The notes below the pieces were generated by a model. That model was not told the DNA's origin and searched no databases. It worked only from the letters and a program-made list of their open reading frames with translations. A DNA stretch of 64,000 bases from Brevundimonas vesicularis (GTDB taxonomy: Bacteria; Pseudomonadota; Alphaproteobacteria; Caulobacterales; Caulobacteraceae), in assembly GCF_027105095.1 (NCBI RefSeq), contig NZ_CP114278.1, forward strand, positions 1,550,001 to 1,614,000, read 5' to 3'. The position numbers were made by a program, and so were the translations under genes. This document shows, in pieces, positions 8,901 to 18,033 of this stretch. Position 1 is the first letter of the stretch. Each line of letters opens with the position of its first letter.

Positions 8901-10061
8901 ATGTTCGGGCGCGGGCGGGTCGAGAAATCCAGCGGGCGGTCGGGTTTTACGGTCTCGCTGCTGACCGCGTCCGCGACCTTCGGCCTGTTCCTGTTGGTGG
9001 CGCTGATCGCCGTCTGGGCGGTCTATTATGCTCCGGGACCGTCCGCGCGGCAGGGGCAGACGACGGTGGTCACCCTGCCCAGCGGGTCCGGCGTCTCCGC
9101 CATCGCCGCGCGGATGAAGGCCGCGGGTGTGATCCGTTCGACAGACCTGTTCCGTGCGGCGGCGACCCTGACCGGCGCGGATCGTCGGCTGAGGGCCGGC
9201 GAATACGAGGTGCCGTCCGGCACGTCGCTGGCCGGGGTGCTGAACCTGTTGGTCGAGGGGCGGGTAGTGCGCCATTTCGTGACCCTGCCTGAGGGCTGGT
9301 CGTCGTTGCAGGCGGTGGACATCCTGAACAAGGAGGCGGTGCTGACCGGGACGGTCGCCGAGACGCCCGAGGAAGGCAGCCTGTGGCCCGACACCTATGA
9401 AGTTTCGCGCGGCGACACCCGCCAGTCGGTGATCGACCGGATGCAGCGCGCGGCGACCGAGAACCTGCGTCTGCTGTGGAGCCAGAGGTCGCCCGCGACC
9501 GTGGCGCGCACGCCGGAGGAGGCTGTGATTCTGGCCTCCATCGTGGAGAAGGAAACCGCGCTGGCGGCGGAACGGCCGCGTGTCGCGGCGGTGTTCACGA
9601 ACCGTCTGCGGGCGGGGATGCGGTTGGAGAGCGATCCGACCATCGTCTATGGCGTGACCAAGGGCAGGCCTTTGGGGCGTGGCATCCGGCGTTCGGAGTT
9701 GCTGGCTCAGACGCCATGGAACACCTACCAGATCAACGGGCTGCCGCCGACGCCGATCGCCAATCCGGGTAAGGAAGCCGTCAAGGCCGTCTTGAACCCG
9801 CCGGCCGATCCGGCACTGTTCTTCGTGGCGGATGGCTCCGGCGGACACGCCTTCGCCCTGACCTATGACGAGCACCTGCAGAACGTCGCGCGGTGGCGTC
9901 AGATCGAGCGCCAAAAGGCGGGCTTGCCGCCGGAGGCCACGCCGCCCGCAACGCCGGGAACCAGTGCGGCGCCGATGACGACCGAGCCGGCCGCCGCGTC
10001 GATCGAGAATGGTCAGGCGACGATCACCCTTCCGGCCGGCGCGACGCAGGGGCCCCGATGA
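8901..10061 (+). CDS. mltG: endolytic murein transglycosylase
   Basis: 386 residues. One N-terminal membrane helix (about residues 15-40: FTVSLLTASATFGLF onward) anchors a periplasmic YceG domain. The catalytic Glu lies in ASIVEKETA, followed by the family run FTNRLRAGMRLESDPT. Cleaves nascent glycan strands and sets glycan length. The Ala/Thr/Pro-rich tail after residue 335 is not part of the catalytic domain. The stop overlaps yicC by 4 nt (ATGA). Confidence 0.93.
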   Translation: MFGRGRVEKSSGRSGFTVSLLTASATFGLFLLVALIAVWAVYYAPGPSARQGQTTVVTLPSGSGVSAIAARMKAAGVIRSTDLFRAAATLTGADRRLRAGEYEVPSGTSLAGVLNLLVEGRVVRHFVTLPEGWSSLQAVDILNKEAVLTGTVAETPEEGSLWPDTYEVSRGDTRQSVIDRMQRAATENLRLLWSQRSPATVARTPEEAVILASIVEKETALAAERPRVAAVFTNRLRAGMRLESDPTIVYGVTKGRPLGRGIRRSELLAQTPWNTYQINGLPPTPIANPGKEAVKAVLNPPADPALFFVADGSGGHAFALTYDEHLQNVARWRQIERQKAGLPPEATPPATPGTSAAPMTTEPAAASIENGQATITLPAGATQGPR

Positions 10062-10942
10062 GCACGCTTTCTGGCATGACCGGCTTCGGCCGGGCCGACG
10101 GGGCCGGCGAAGGCTGGACCTGGTCGGTCGAGGCGCGCTCCGTCAACGGGCGCAATCTGGAGGTCCGCTTCCGGGGACCGAACGGTTTCGACGGGCTGGA
10201 GCGCGCAGCCAAGGCGGCCGGCCAGGCGCGGTTCGCGCGGGGTCAGGTCACCATCGGCGTTCAGGCAAAGCGAACCGAAGCCGGCGAGGCGGCGGTCACG
10301 ATCAACGCCGCCGTGCTGGCGCGCTATTTGACGCTGGCGAACGAACTGGCCGAGGACGGAGCAACGCCGCCGTCCGCCGACGGCCTGCTGGCCCTGCGCG
10401 GTGTGATCGAGGCGCCCGAAGAGGCGGACGATCCGGAGGCGCGCGCGGCGGTCGAGGCGGCCATGACCCGCACGGTCGAAGAGGCGCTGGATGCGCTGAA
10501 GGCGTCACGCCAGAACGAGGGCGCGCAACTGACGCCGGTGCTGGACGAATTCATCGCTCGGATCCAGGCACTGGTCGCCCAGGCGGAAGGCGAGGCGACC
10601 GCGCAGGTCGAGGCCATTCGCGATCGCTTCACCCGCCGAATTTCCGAACTGGCGCCCGATGCGCCGGGGCTTGAGGACCGGATCTTCCTGGAAGCAGCCG
10701 CTTTGGCGACCAAGGCCGACGTGCGCGAGGAGCTGGATCGGCTGACCGCCCATGTCGCCTCGGCGCGTCAGCTTGTGGCCTCGGCGCCCGCCGGGCGGAA
10801 ACTCGACTTTCTGATGCAAGAATTCATGCGTGAGGCCAACACGCTGTGCTCGAAATCCGCTACGACCGCGCTCACCGGAATCGGCCTGGAGCTCAAGGCC
10901 GTCATCGAACAGTTGCGTGAGCAGGTCCAGAATGTCGAATGA
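10058..10942 (+). CDS. yicC: YicC-family endoribonuclease
   Basis: 294 residues starting MSTLSGMTGFGRADG, the family N-terminus, after ATGA coupling to mltG. YicC_N and the C-terminal DUF1732 block (DFLMQEFMREANTL, KAVIEQLREQVQN) are both intact. E. coli YicC has been reported as an endoribonuclease acting on small RNAs; the substrate here is unknown. It overlaps gmk by 11 nt, a common arrangement. Confidence 0.92.
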   Translation: MSTLSGMTGFGRADGAGEGWTWSVEARSVNGRNLEVRFRGPNGFDGLERAAKAAGQARFARGQVTIGVQAKRTEAGEAAVTINAAVLARYLTLANELAEDGATPPSADGLLALRGVIEAPEEADDPEARAAVEAAMTRTVEEALDALKASRQNEGAQLTPVLDEFIARIQALVAQAEGEATAQVEAIRDRFTRRISELAPDAPGLEDRIFLEAAALATKADVREELDRLTAHVASARQLVASAPAGRKLDFLMQEFMREANTLCSKSATTALTGIGLELKAVIEQLREQVQNVE

Positions 10943-11573
10943 ACGCAGCCCCCGCCGGGGCGTCCTCCTGATCGTCGCCAGTCCTTCGGGCGCCGGCAAG
11001 ACCTCGCTGTGCCGCCGGTTGATGGCCGATCATGGCGGGTTGGAGCTGTCCGTCTCCATGACCACGCGCGGCATCCGGCCGGGCGAAGTGCATGGGCGCG
11101 ACTACAACTTCGTCGGCCATGACGAGTTTCAGCGCCTGATCGACGAGGACGCCTTCCTGGAATGGGCGGACGTCCACGGCAATCGCTACGGCAGCCCGCG
11201 CGCGCCGGTGGACAAGGCGCTGGCCGAGGGACGCGACGTGCTGTTCGACATCGACTGGCAGGGCGCGCGCGACGTGGCCGAGAAATGCCCGGAGGACGCG
11301 GTGCGCGTCTTCATCCTGCCGCCTAGCCTGGAAGAGCTGCGTCGCCGCCTTGTCACCCGCTCACAGGATGCCGACGACGTGATCGAGCGCCGTGTGGCCA
11401 ACGCCAAGGGCGAGATCGAACACTGCGACGCCTTCGACTATGTGCTGGTGAACGAGGACTTCGACCGTTCCTACGCCGAACTGGCCCACATCTATCACGC
11501 CGAGCGTTCGCGCCGGTTCAGGAACTTGTGGGTCGGCGACTACAAGGCGGCTCTGTTGAGCGAAGCCGTCTGA
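10932..11573 (+). CDS. gmk: guanylate kinase
   Basis: 213 residues. Phosphorylates GMP to GDP. P-loop ASPSGAGKTSL, GMP-binding STMTTRGIRPGEVHGRDY-type segment (seen as SVSMTTRGIRPGEVHGRDY), and RRLVTRSQD lid. The start MSNERSPRRG overlaps yicC by 11 nt, so expression is coupled. Last gene of the cluster. Confidence 0.95.
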   Translation: MSNERSPRRGVLLIVASPSGAGKTSLCRRLMADHGGLELSVSMTTRGIRPGEVHGRDYNFVGHDEFQRLIDEDAFLEWADVHGNRYGSPRAPVDKALAEGRDVLFDIDWQGARDVAEKCPEDAVRVFILPPSLEELRRRLVTRSQDADDVIERRVANAKGEIEHCDAFDYVLVNEDFDRSYAELAHIYHAERSRRFRNLWVGDYKAALLSEAV

Positions 11574-11580
11574 ATAGAAA

Positions 11581-11613
11581 CAGCGCCACAGGCCATGGGG
11601 ACCTGCGGCGCTG
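11581..11613 (+). terminator. possible terminator hairpin after gmk
   Basis: CAGCGCC-A-CAGG pairs with CCTG-C-GGCGCTG around a 9-nt loop, 7 bases after the gmk stop. There is no U-tract, so it may be a processing or factor-dependent site rather than an intrinsic terminator. Confidence 0.4.
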
Positions 11614-11768
11614 TGGGTACTCAACGCTACGCTACTGATGCTGTTTTGCCGGGAAGGAGATTTCGGACGGTAAACACAGCGATAGGGACTATTCCGTAGC
11701 TGCCCACTGCTCAGGTTTACGTCCTGTTCGTCCTCTTGACCTAACGTCAGGTGGTGAACGGGGGTGTC

Positions 11769-13520
11769 ATGGGTTTTCTTCATTCGATCGCGCCTCTTTT
11801 GGCCAGCAGCGCCAAGGAGAGGGTCAAGCAGGTTCCGGTCAGGCTTCTGCTCGCCGCCTTGGTCGGTTGGGCCATGAATGAAGCCGGAATGCTGCGATGG
11901 GTCCCGCTGTGGCTGGCGGTCGCGGTCTTGGTGCAGGCATTCGAACTGTGGGCCATGGCGCCGTTCAGACGCGCCGAGGCCTCACAGAGTCCGCTGGCCG
12001 TGTTTGTCGCCCTGGCGTCCACCACCGTGATGGCGACCACCTATGCCGCGATGGGTCTGATCATCTGGTCCACCAACCATCCGGCGCTGGTCACGCTCGC
12101 CGCCCTGACGATGGCAGGCGGGCTGTTGACCAACGTCGCGTCCGGCATCGCCTCGCGTCGAATCTTCTTCATCGGTGGCAGTCCCTATCTGGCGGCGCTG
12201 GCCTTGATGCCGGTGATCAAGGTGATGCAGGGCGATACACGCGGGGTCGTGGTCATGACCCTGTCCGCCGTCCTGTTCGTCGGCATGGTGCTGAACATCT
12301 ATTGGCGGGTGCACGGATCACGTGAAGCCGAGGTGAAATCTCGGGCGGAGGCGGAGACGCGGCTGGAACAGGCGCAGGCGGCCATGGCCGATCGCGCGGC
12401 GATGGCGGCGATCGTCAGCCACGAACTGCGCACGCCCGTCAGCGCGATCCTGGCCGGCGCCCATGTTATTCGCGACGGCAAGTTGAAGGAACACCGCGTA
12501 GAGACGGCAGATCTGATCATCGACGCCGGACGATTGATGACCGGCATGCTCAACGACCTTCTGGACCACTCCAAGATGGAGGCCGGCGCCATGGCGATGG
12601 AAAGCCGCGACTTCGAACTGGGCGATTTGATGCGCGATACGGTGCGGTTCTGGGCGGCGCCGGCGGCGGACAAGGGGCTGACGCTGGAGATGTCGGGCGT
12701 GGACGGCGAGGCGGTGTGGCTGCGCGGCGATCCCTATCGTCTGCGCCAGATCATCAACAACCTGGTGTCCAACGCGATCAAGTTCACACCGTCGGGCGCG
12801 ATCCGTCTCGAGGCGTCGGCGCCGGGCGGGGACGGCAAGCATTGTCTGACCCTGACCGTGATCGACCAGGGCGCCGGTATCGCGCCCGAGGCGATGAGCC
12901 GGCTTTTCACCCCCTTCGCGCAGGGGTCCGCCGAGGTGGCGCGCACCTATGGCGGGACCGGCCTGGGCCTGACCGTCAGTCGGGAACTGGCGCGGTTGAT
13001 GGGCGGCGATCTGACGGTCGAGAGCAAGGCGGGGCAGGGAGCGGCTTTCACCCTGTGTGTCGATCTGCCGGCGGGTCAGCCGACGAAGGCCTTGGACGGA
13101 CACGAGGCGGCGACGCCCGTTCTGGCTCGGCGTCTTCGCGTGCTGGCCGTGGACGATCACGAGATCAATCGCCGAACCATCGCGCTCGTGCTTCAACCTT
13201 TGAACGTCGATCTGACCACGGCCTCGGACGGCCATCTGGCGCTGGCGCTGCTGTCGGAGAAGGCGTTCGACGTGGTGCTGATGGATGTGAACATGCCGGG
13301 CATCGACGGCAACGAGACGACACGCCGCTTGCGCGCCTCGGACGGGCCCAACGCCGTCACCCCGGTGATCGGGTTCAGCGCAGGCACGGAATCCGAACAG
13401 GTGCAGGCCTGCTATGCGGCCGGCATGACGGACTGGCTGGCCAAGCCGCTGGAGCCGAAGAAGCTTTACGACGCCTTGCACCGGGCGACCTCGGCCGCGG
13501 CGCAGGCCAAGGCGGCCTAA
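11769..13520 (+). CDS. hybrid sensor histidine kinase/response regulator
   Basis: 583 residues. An N-terminal region with about five to six hydrophobic helices (residues 20-185) and no large periplasmic loop is followed by a short coiled coil. HisKA has its phospho-His in VSHELRTPVSAI. HATPase shows the N box NNLVSNAIKF, DQGAGIA and GGTGLGLTVS. The receiver (about residues 455-570) has an acidic pair VDDHE, phospho-Asp in LMDVNMPG and the Lys in LAKPLEP. It receives its phosphate in cis and needs a separate phosphotransferase, not present nearby. An alternative GTG start lies 18 bases upstream; the ATG follows a GGGGG site. The 3' end overlaps the convergent aminotransferase by 3 bases. Confidence 0.88.
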   Translation: MGFLHSIAPLLASSAKERVKQVPVRLLLAALVGWAMNEAGMLRWVPLWLAVAVLVQAFELWAMAPFRRAEASQSPLAVFVALASTTVMATTYAAMGLIIWSTNHPALVTLAALTMAGGLLTNVASGIASRRIFFIGGSPYLAALALMPVIKVMQGDTRGVVVMTLSAVLFVGMVLNIYWRVHGSREAEVKSRAEAETRLEQAQAAMADRAAMAAIVSHELRTPVSAILAGAHVIRDGKLKEHRVETADLIIDAGRLMTGMLNDLLDHSKMEAGAMAMESRDFELGDLMRDTVRFWAAPAADKGLTLEMSGVDGEAVWLRGDPYRLRQIINNLVSNAIKFTPSGAIRLEASAPGGDGKHCLTLTVIDQGAGIAPEAMSRLFTPFAQGSAEVARTYGGTGLGLTVSRELARLMGGDLTVESKAGQGAAFTLCVDLPAGQPTKALDGHEAATPVLARRLRVLAVDDHEINRRTIALVLQPLNVDLTTASDGHLALALLSEKAFDVVLMDVNMPGIDGNETTRRLRASDGPNAVTPVIGFSAGTESEQVQACYAAGMTDWLAKPLEPKKLYDALHRATSAAAQAKAA

Positions 13521-14641
13521 GCCCAGGCTGCAAACCAGGGGCGCAGGCGGCTCAATGCGTCTTCGATCTCCGGCGTCGAGACGGCGAAGCTGAAGCGGAT
13601 GAAGTGGTGGCCTTCGACAGGGTCGAAGTCGACGCCGGGCGCGGTGGCGACGCCGGTGTCGCGCAGCAACTGCTCGCAGAAGGCCACACTGTCGTTCGTC
13701 AGATGACCGATGTCGGCCCAGATATAGAAGGCGCCGTCGGGAGGCGCGATCTTGCGCAGACCCAGCGCGGGCAGGGCCTCCAGCATGAGCTGGCGGTTGC
13801 GGGCGTAGGTCTCGATATGGCCTTCCAGCTCGTCGATCGCGTCCATGGCGACCAGACCGGCATGCTGGCTGAGGCTGGGGGGCGTCAGGAACATGTTGCC
13901 GATATAGGCGCGGGCGGCGTCGATCCGGTCCTCGGGAACCAGCAGCCAGCCGAGGCGCCAGCCCGCCATGCTCCAGTATTTGGAGAAGCTGTTGATGACC
14001 ACGGCGTCGGGCGCAAACTGCAGCATCGAAGGCGTCGGGCCGACGTAGCTGAGGCCGTGGTAGATCTCGTCCGACACGATGGCGATGTTGCGCGCTCTAC
14101 AGACGTCGGCGATGGCGGCCAGCTCCGCGACGGGGATGATGGTGCCGGTCGGATTGGCCGGGCTGGCGATGATGACGCCGGCGGGGGCGGGGTTCATGGC
14201 CTGGAGTTGGGCGGCGGTGAGCTGGAACCGGGTGTCGGGACCGCAGGCGATCTCGACCGGCTCAAGATGAAGGGCGCGCAGGGTGTTGCGATACGCGACA
14301 TAGCCGGGGCGGGCCAGGGCGATCCGGTCGCCGGGCTTGAACAGGGTGCTGAGCGCCAGCACCAAGGCCGGGGAGGCCCCGCAGGTCAGCAGGATGCGGT
14401 TGGGATCGACGGCGACGCCGTACCGCTCGTCGTACAGGCGCGCGATCCGACCGCGCAGGTCAGGGCTTTCCCAATAACCCATGGCGTCGGCGTCCAGCAC
14501 CTGATGGGCGCGGGCGATGGCGGCGGCGGGCGCGCCGGTTGAGGGCTGGCCGAACTCCATATGGATGATCGAGCGGCCTTCGCTCTTGAGCTGATGCGCC
14601 AGGCGGCTGACGGAGATGGCGCGGAACGGTTCGACGGTCAT
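13517..14641 (-). CDS. PLP-dependent aminotransferase, class I/II
   Basis: 374 residues. Fold-type I aminotransferase with the PLP lysine in NSFSKYWSMAGWRLGW, NPTGT in SPANPTGTIIP, and C-terminal FIRFSFA (substrate-carboxylate Arg). Resembles aspartate/aromatic aminotransferases; substrate not assignable. The start overlaps the rsmA stop (ATGA), making it the last gene of the long minus-strand operon from lptF. Confidence 0.87.
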   Translation of the reverse strand: MTVEPFRAISVSRLAHQLKSEGRSIIHMEFGQPSTGAPAAAIARAHQVLDADAMGYWESPDLRGRIARLYDERYGVAVDPNRILLTCGASPALVLALSTLFKPGDRIALARPGYVAYRNTLRALHLEPVEIACGPDTRFQLTAAQLQAMNPAPAGVIIASPANPTGTIIPVAELAAIADVCRARNIAIVSDEIYHGLSYVGPTPSMLQFAPDAVVINSFSKYWSMAGWRLGWLLVPEDRIDAARAYIGNMFLTPPSLSQHAGLVAMDAIDELEGHIETYARNRQLMLEALPALGLRKIAPPDGAFYIWADIGHLTNDSVAFCEQLLRDTGVATAPGVDFDPVEGHHFIRFSFAVSTPEIEDALSRLRPWFAAWA

Positions 14642-15450
14642 TGAAGGGCATCCGCCAGTCGCAGGAAGCCCGCGACATCGATGGTTTCGGCGCGGGCGTC
14701 GGGCTCAATGCCGGCGGCCTCGCACAGGGCGGCGCCGCCCAGCTGTTTCAGACTGGACCGCAGCATCTTGCGGCGTTGGCCGAAGGCGGCGGCGGTGACG
14801 CGTTCCAGCTTCTTCAGCCGTTCCGGCGACGGGCGCTCATCCAGCGGAACCAGATGGACGACGGCCGAGGCCACCTTGGGCGGCGGGGTGAAGGCGGCGG
14901 CGGGCAGATGCATGACGATGCGGGCGGTGCAGACGGCCTGGGCGATGACCGCCAGACGGCCGTAGGCGTCCTCCCCTGGCCCCGCGGCGACGCGCTCGGC
15001 GACTTCCTTCTGGAACATCAGGGTCAGGCTATGGGGCAGCCACGGGCCAGTCAGCCATTTGATCAGCAGGGCGGTGCCGACATTGTAGGGCAGGTTGGAT
15101 ACCAGATGGGTCGGGCCGGACACCAGATCGGCCTCCTTCACCTTCAGCGCATCGGCCTCGACGAGGGTCAGACGGCCGGAGCCGTCGTCCAGTTCGGTCA
15201 GCAGGGGAATGAAGCGCGGATCCTTTTCCACCAGGATCACGGGGCCGGCGTCGGATTCCAGCAGGGCACGGGTCAGGCCACCAGGGCCGGGGCCGACCTC
15301 AATCACCGCGCGACCGTCGAATGGACCGGCGAGGCGCACGATCTTGCGGGTGACATTCAGGTCCAGCAGGAAATGCTGGCCAAAGCTCTTCTTGGCCGAA
15401 AGGCCGTGGGCGTCGAGGGTTTCGCGGAGAGAGGGAAGGTCGTTGGACAA
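14638..15450 (-). CDS. rsmA: 16S rRNA dimethyladenosine transferase
   Basis: 270 residues. SAM-dependent dimethylation of two adjacent adenines in the 3' hairpin of 16S rRNA. FGQHFLLD at the N-terminus, motif I VIEVGPGPGGLT and the N6-adenine motif NLPYNVGT are intact. Downstream of pdxA, separated by a REP pair in the 145-bp gap. Confidence 0.95.
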   Translation of the reverse strand: MSNDLPSLRETLDAHGLSAKKSFGQHFLLDLNVTRKIVRLAGPFDGRAVIEVGPGPGGLTRALLESDAGPVILVEKDPRFIPLLTELDDGSGRLTLVEADALKVKEADLVSGPTHLVSNLPYNVGTALLIKWLTGPWLPHSLTLMFQKEVAERVAAGPGEDAYGRLAVIAQAVCTARIVMHLPAAAFTPPPKVASAVVHLVPLDERPSPERLKKLERVTAAAFGQRRKMLRSSLKQLGGAALCEAAGIEPDARAETIDVAGFLRLADALQ

Positions 15451-15457
15451 GAAAAAT

Positions 15458-15587
15458 TCCGCTCATCCCCGCGAAAGCGGGGACCCAGTTCTTTCAGAGC
15501 AAAAGGCTCCGGATCGATCCCCCAGCCCTACCCCATACGGCCGCGCGCCTAAAGCACTGGGTCCCCGCTTTCGCGGGGATGAGCGGA
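15458..15587. repeat. REP pair (two inverted GC palindromes) between rsmA and pdxA
   Basis: A 32-nt unit at 15458-15489 recurs as an exact reverse complement at 15556-15587. Each unit has the internal hairpin TCCCCGCGAAAGCGGGGA flanked by CTCAT and CCCAG. The 66-bp interior has no gene. This is the structure of a REPIN-type doublet. Confidence 0.8.
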
Positions 15588-15595
15588 GAATAAAT

Positions 15596-16597
15596 CTAGC
15601 GAGACCTGGCCGCCGCCATCTCCGATGCCAGGCGAATGGCGGCGATGAGGCTGTCGGGACGCGCGACGCCCTTGCCGGCGATGTCGAAGCCGGTGCCGTG
15701 ATCGGGCGAGGTGCGGATGATCGGCAGGCCCAAGGAGACGTTGACCCCGCCCCAGAAGTCCAGCGTTTTGACCGGGATCAGGGCCTGATCGTGATACATG
15801 CAGATGGCGGCGTCATAGGTTGCGCGCGCCTGCTCATGGAACAGAGTGTCGGCCGCTCGGGGGTCGGTGATGTCGATCCCCTCGGCGCGAAGCTGTTCGG
15901 CGACGGGGATCAGGAGGTCGCGTTCCTGCAGACCCAGGGCGCCGCCTTCGCCCGCGTGGGGATTGAGGGCCGCCATGGCCAAGCGTGGACGGGCGATGGC
16001 GAAGTCGCGTTTCAGGCTTTCGTGGACGACGCGGGCTGTGCGGGCCACGCGCTCGGCCGTGACCAGTTCAGGCACCTGGTCCAGGGCGACGTGAATGGTG
16101 ACGAGACAGGCGCGCAGGTCTTGCGCGGTCAGCATCATCACCGGTCCGCGCGTTCCGGCGTAGGGCGCATCGGCGGTGAGTTCGGCGATGAACTCGGTAT
16201 GGCCGGGGAAGCGAAAGCCCGAGGCGTACATCGGCGCCTTGGCGATGGGGGCGGTGACGACGCCGGACGCCTCGCCGGACAGGGCGAAGCTAACCGCCTC
16301 CTCGATGCCGTCCGCGACGGCCGAGGCATTGGCCGGATCGGGCGACCCGACCAGGACCGGCGCGGGGAGGGGGCGATGGATGACGGGAAGGGCGGAGCCG
16401 AACAGGCCATGGGCGTCGCCGGGAGCGCCGACCTCGGCCACAACAACGCCCTGCGCGCGCAACAGCGCCGCGTCGCCTATGACGGCGAAGGCCGTCTGGT
16501 CGGCGCGCAACGCCTTCCAGGCGGCGGCCACGATCTCCGGCCCGACGCCGGCGGGTTCGCCAAGCGTCAGGACCAAAGGCGCGACCGCTGGGGTCAT
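15596..16597 (-). CDS. pdxA: 4-hydroxythreonine-4-phosphate dehydrogenase
   Basis: 333 residues. NAD-dependent step of pyridoxal phosphate synthesis. Metal-binding His residues appear in FPGHTEFIAE, ALNPHAGEGG and MYHDQALIPVK; N-terminal LTLGEPAGVGPEI is typical. The ATG overlaps the surA stop by 4 nt. Downstream of surA and upstream of rsmA, as in many Proteobacteria. Confidence 0.95.
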   Translation of the reverse strand: MTPAVAPLVLTLGEPAGVGPEIVAAAWKALRADQTAFAVIGDAALLRAQGVVVAEVGAPGDAHGLFGSALPVIHRPLPAPVLVGSPDPANASAVADGIEEAVSFALSGEASGVVTAPIAKAPMYASGFRFPGHTEFIAELTADAPYAGTRGPVMMLTAQDLRACLVTIHVALDQVPELVTAERVARTARVVHESLKRDFAIARPRLAMAALNPHAGEGGALGLQERDLLIPVAEQLRAEGIDITDPRAADTLFHEQARATYDAAICMYHDQALIPVKTLDFWGGVNVSLGLPIIRTSPDHGTGFDIAGKGVARPDSLIAAIRLASEMAAARSR

Positions 16598-17961
16598 TTG
16601 AACTCGATCAGGGCGTCGCTGCGCAGGTCGCGCAGATAGCGGCGCTCCAGCACGGACAGGTTCTGGGCGCGCAGACGGTTTTCGACCTGCTGACGGTTCG
16701 GCGCTTCCGGTCCGCCGACACGACGACCGCAGACGGCGACCAGGTGCAGGCCCAGCGGGGTGCGGATCGGCGTCGAGACCGAGCCGATTTCGCCGGTGCG
16801 CGCGAACTGCTGGAACTGGGGCGCCAGATTGGCCACATCCGATTCGCCGAGGTCGGCGCCCAAGACGCCCTGCGTCGCGCGAGCCTGGGAGATGATGTTG
16901 TCGCAGGTCAGGCCATTTCGCAGACCTTTCAGCTTGGCGGTCGCGGCGGCCACGTCGGCTTCCGACGCAGTCTCGGGCAGTTCGACCATAACCTGTTTCA
17001 GCGAAACCAGACTGGTGGAGGCGCCGTCACGCTTGTCGCGGAGGTAGAGGATATAGACGCCGCCATCGACGACGATGGGGTTCGACAGTTGTCCCGGCTG
17101 GAGCTGTTCGAGCACCGACTGCACGGCCGGCTGGAGCGAATCCTTGACGACCCAGCCTGCATCGCCTGGTACGCGGGCGCTGGCCGAAGGGGCGGCGGAG
17201 AATTGCTGGGCGACGGCCTGGAACGGTGCGCCCTGGATGATCTGCTGCACGAGCTGGCGGGCGCCGTTCAGCGCGGCTTGCGGACCGCCGACACGAGCGG
17301 CGTCGATGTAGATTTCCCCGAGCAGGAACTGGGGCTTTGACGCCGCCTCGTTCAGACGACGGACTTCCTGGTCGACCTGAAGGGTGCTGGCGCGGGCGCG
17401 GCTGTTGAAGCGGCCCGGGATCAGCTGGCTCCAGCCGATCTGGGTGCGCAGGTTGTCGCGGAAGGCGGCGGGCTGGATGCCGCCCTGCTGCAGGAACTGC
17501 ATATAGGCCTGCGGCGTCGTGCCGGCGGCGCGGGCCATTTCGGCGATCTCGCCGTCCACTTCCTCGTCGGTGACCTTCAGGCTCTCGAACTTGGCCATCT
17601 CCTGATCCTTGAGGCGATCCTCGATCAGGGCGTTCAGGGCGGCCTGCTGGATGGCGGGCAGGTTCTGTTCGGTCGGCTGGACCTGGGACGAGGCGATAAG
17701 CATCAGCATGCGCTGACGCAGGTCATAGCCGGTGATGATTTTGTCGTTGACCGTGGCGACGATGCCGTCGGCCATTTCGAACTGAGGTTCGGCGCGCGCC
17801 GTCGTGGGCGCCTCTTCGGCCGCAGGATTCGGCGCGCCGGCCGCAGGGCTCTGCGCGGGTGTCGAGGCTTGCGCCGGAGCGGGCGCCGTCTGGGCATAGG
17901 CCGAACCGGCGAGGAGGACTGCCGCGAGCGCAGCCCCCGTCGAATAACGCATCAAACCCAT
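16594..17961 (-). CDS. surA: periplasmic chaperone/peptidyl-prolyl isomerase SurA
   Basis: 455 residues. Signal peptide ending GSAYAQ, a Pro/Ala-rich linker, a SurA_N chaperone domain (GIVATVNDKIITGYDL onward, about residues 65-215), then two parvulin-like modules (QFLLGEIYID and VSLKQVMVELP regions). Escorts outer-membrane proteins, including LptD, to the BAM complex. Starts are possible at MGLMRY or MRYST, 3 codons apart. Between lptD and pdxA in the conserved envelope operon. Confidence 0.92.
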   Translation of the reverse strand: MGLMRYSTGAALAAVLLAGSAYAQTAPAPAQASTPAQSPAAGAPNPAAEEAPTTARAEPQFEMADGIVATVNDKIITGYDLRQRMLMLIASSQVQPTEQNLPAIQQAALNALIEDRLKDQEMAKFESLKVTDEEVDGEIAEMARAAGTTPQAYMQFLQQGGIQPAAFRDNLRTQIGWSQLIPGRFNSRARASTLQVDQEVRRLNEAASKPQFLLGEIYIDAARVGGPQAALNGARQLVQQIIQGAPFQAVAQQFSAAPSASARVPGDAGWVVKDSLQPAVQSVLEQLQPGQLSNPIVVDGGVYILYLRDKRDGASTSLVSLKQVMVELPETASEADVAAATAKLKGLRNGLTCDNIISQARATQGVLGADLGESDVANLAPQFQQFARTGEIGSVSTPIRTPLGLHLVAVCGRRVGGPEAPNRQQVENRLRAQNLSVLERRYLRDLRSDALIEFK

Positions 17962-18033
17962 TGTTCGTCCTGATTCCTCACAGCGGTCCGCCGGCCAAAC
18001 CGGCAGGCAGTCGCGCCCCTTGAAGCGTCATGC

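Noticed and set aside
12716..14542. 608-codon plus-strand frame crossing the hybrid kinase and the aminotransferase
   Set aside because: It spans two well-supported genes and has no domain; a GC-bias shadow.
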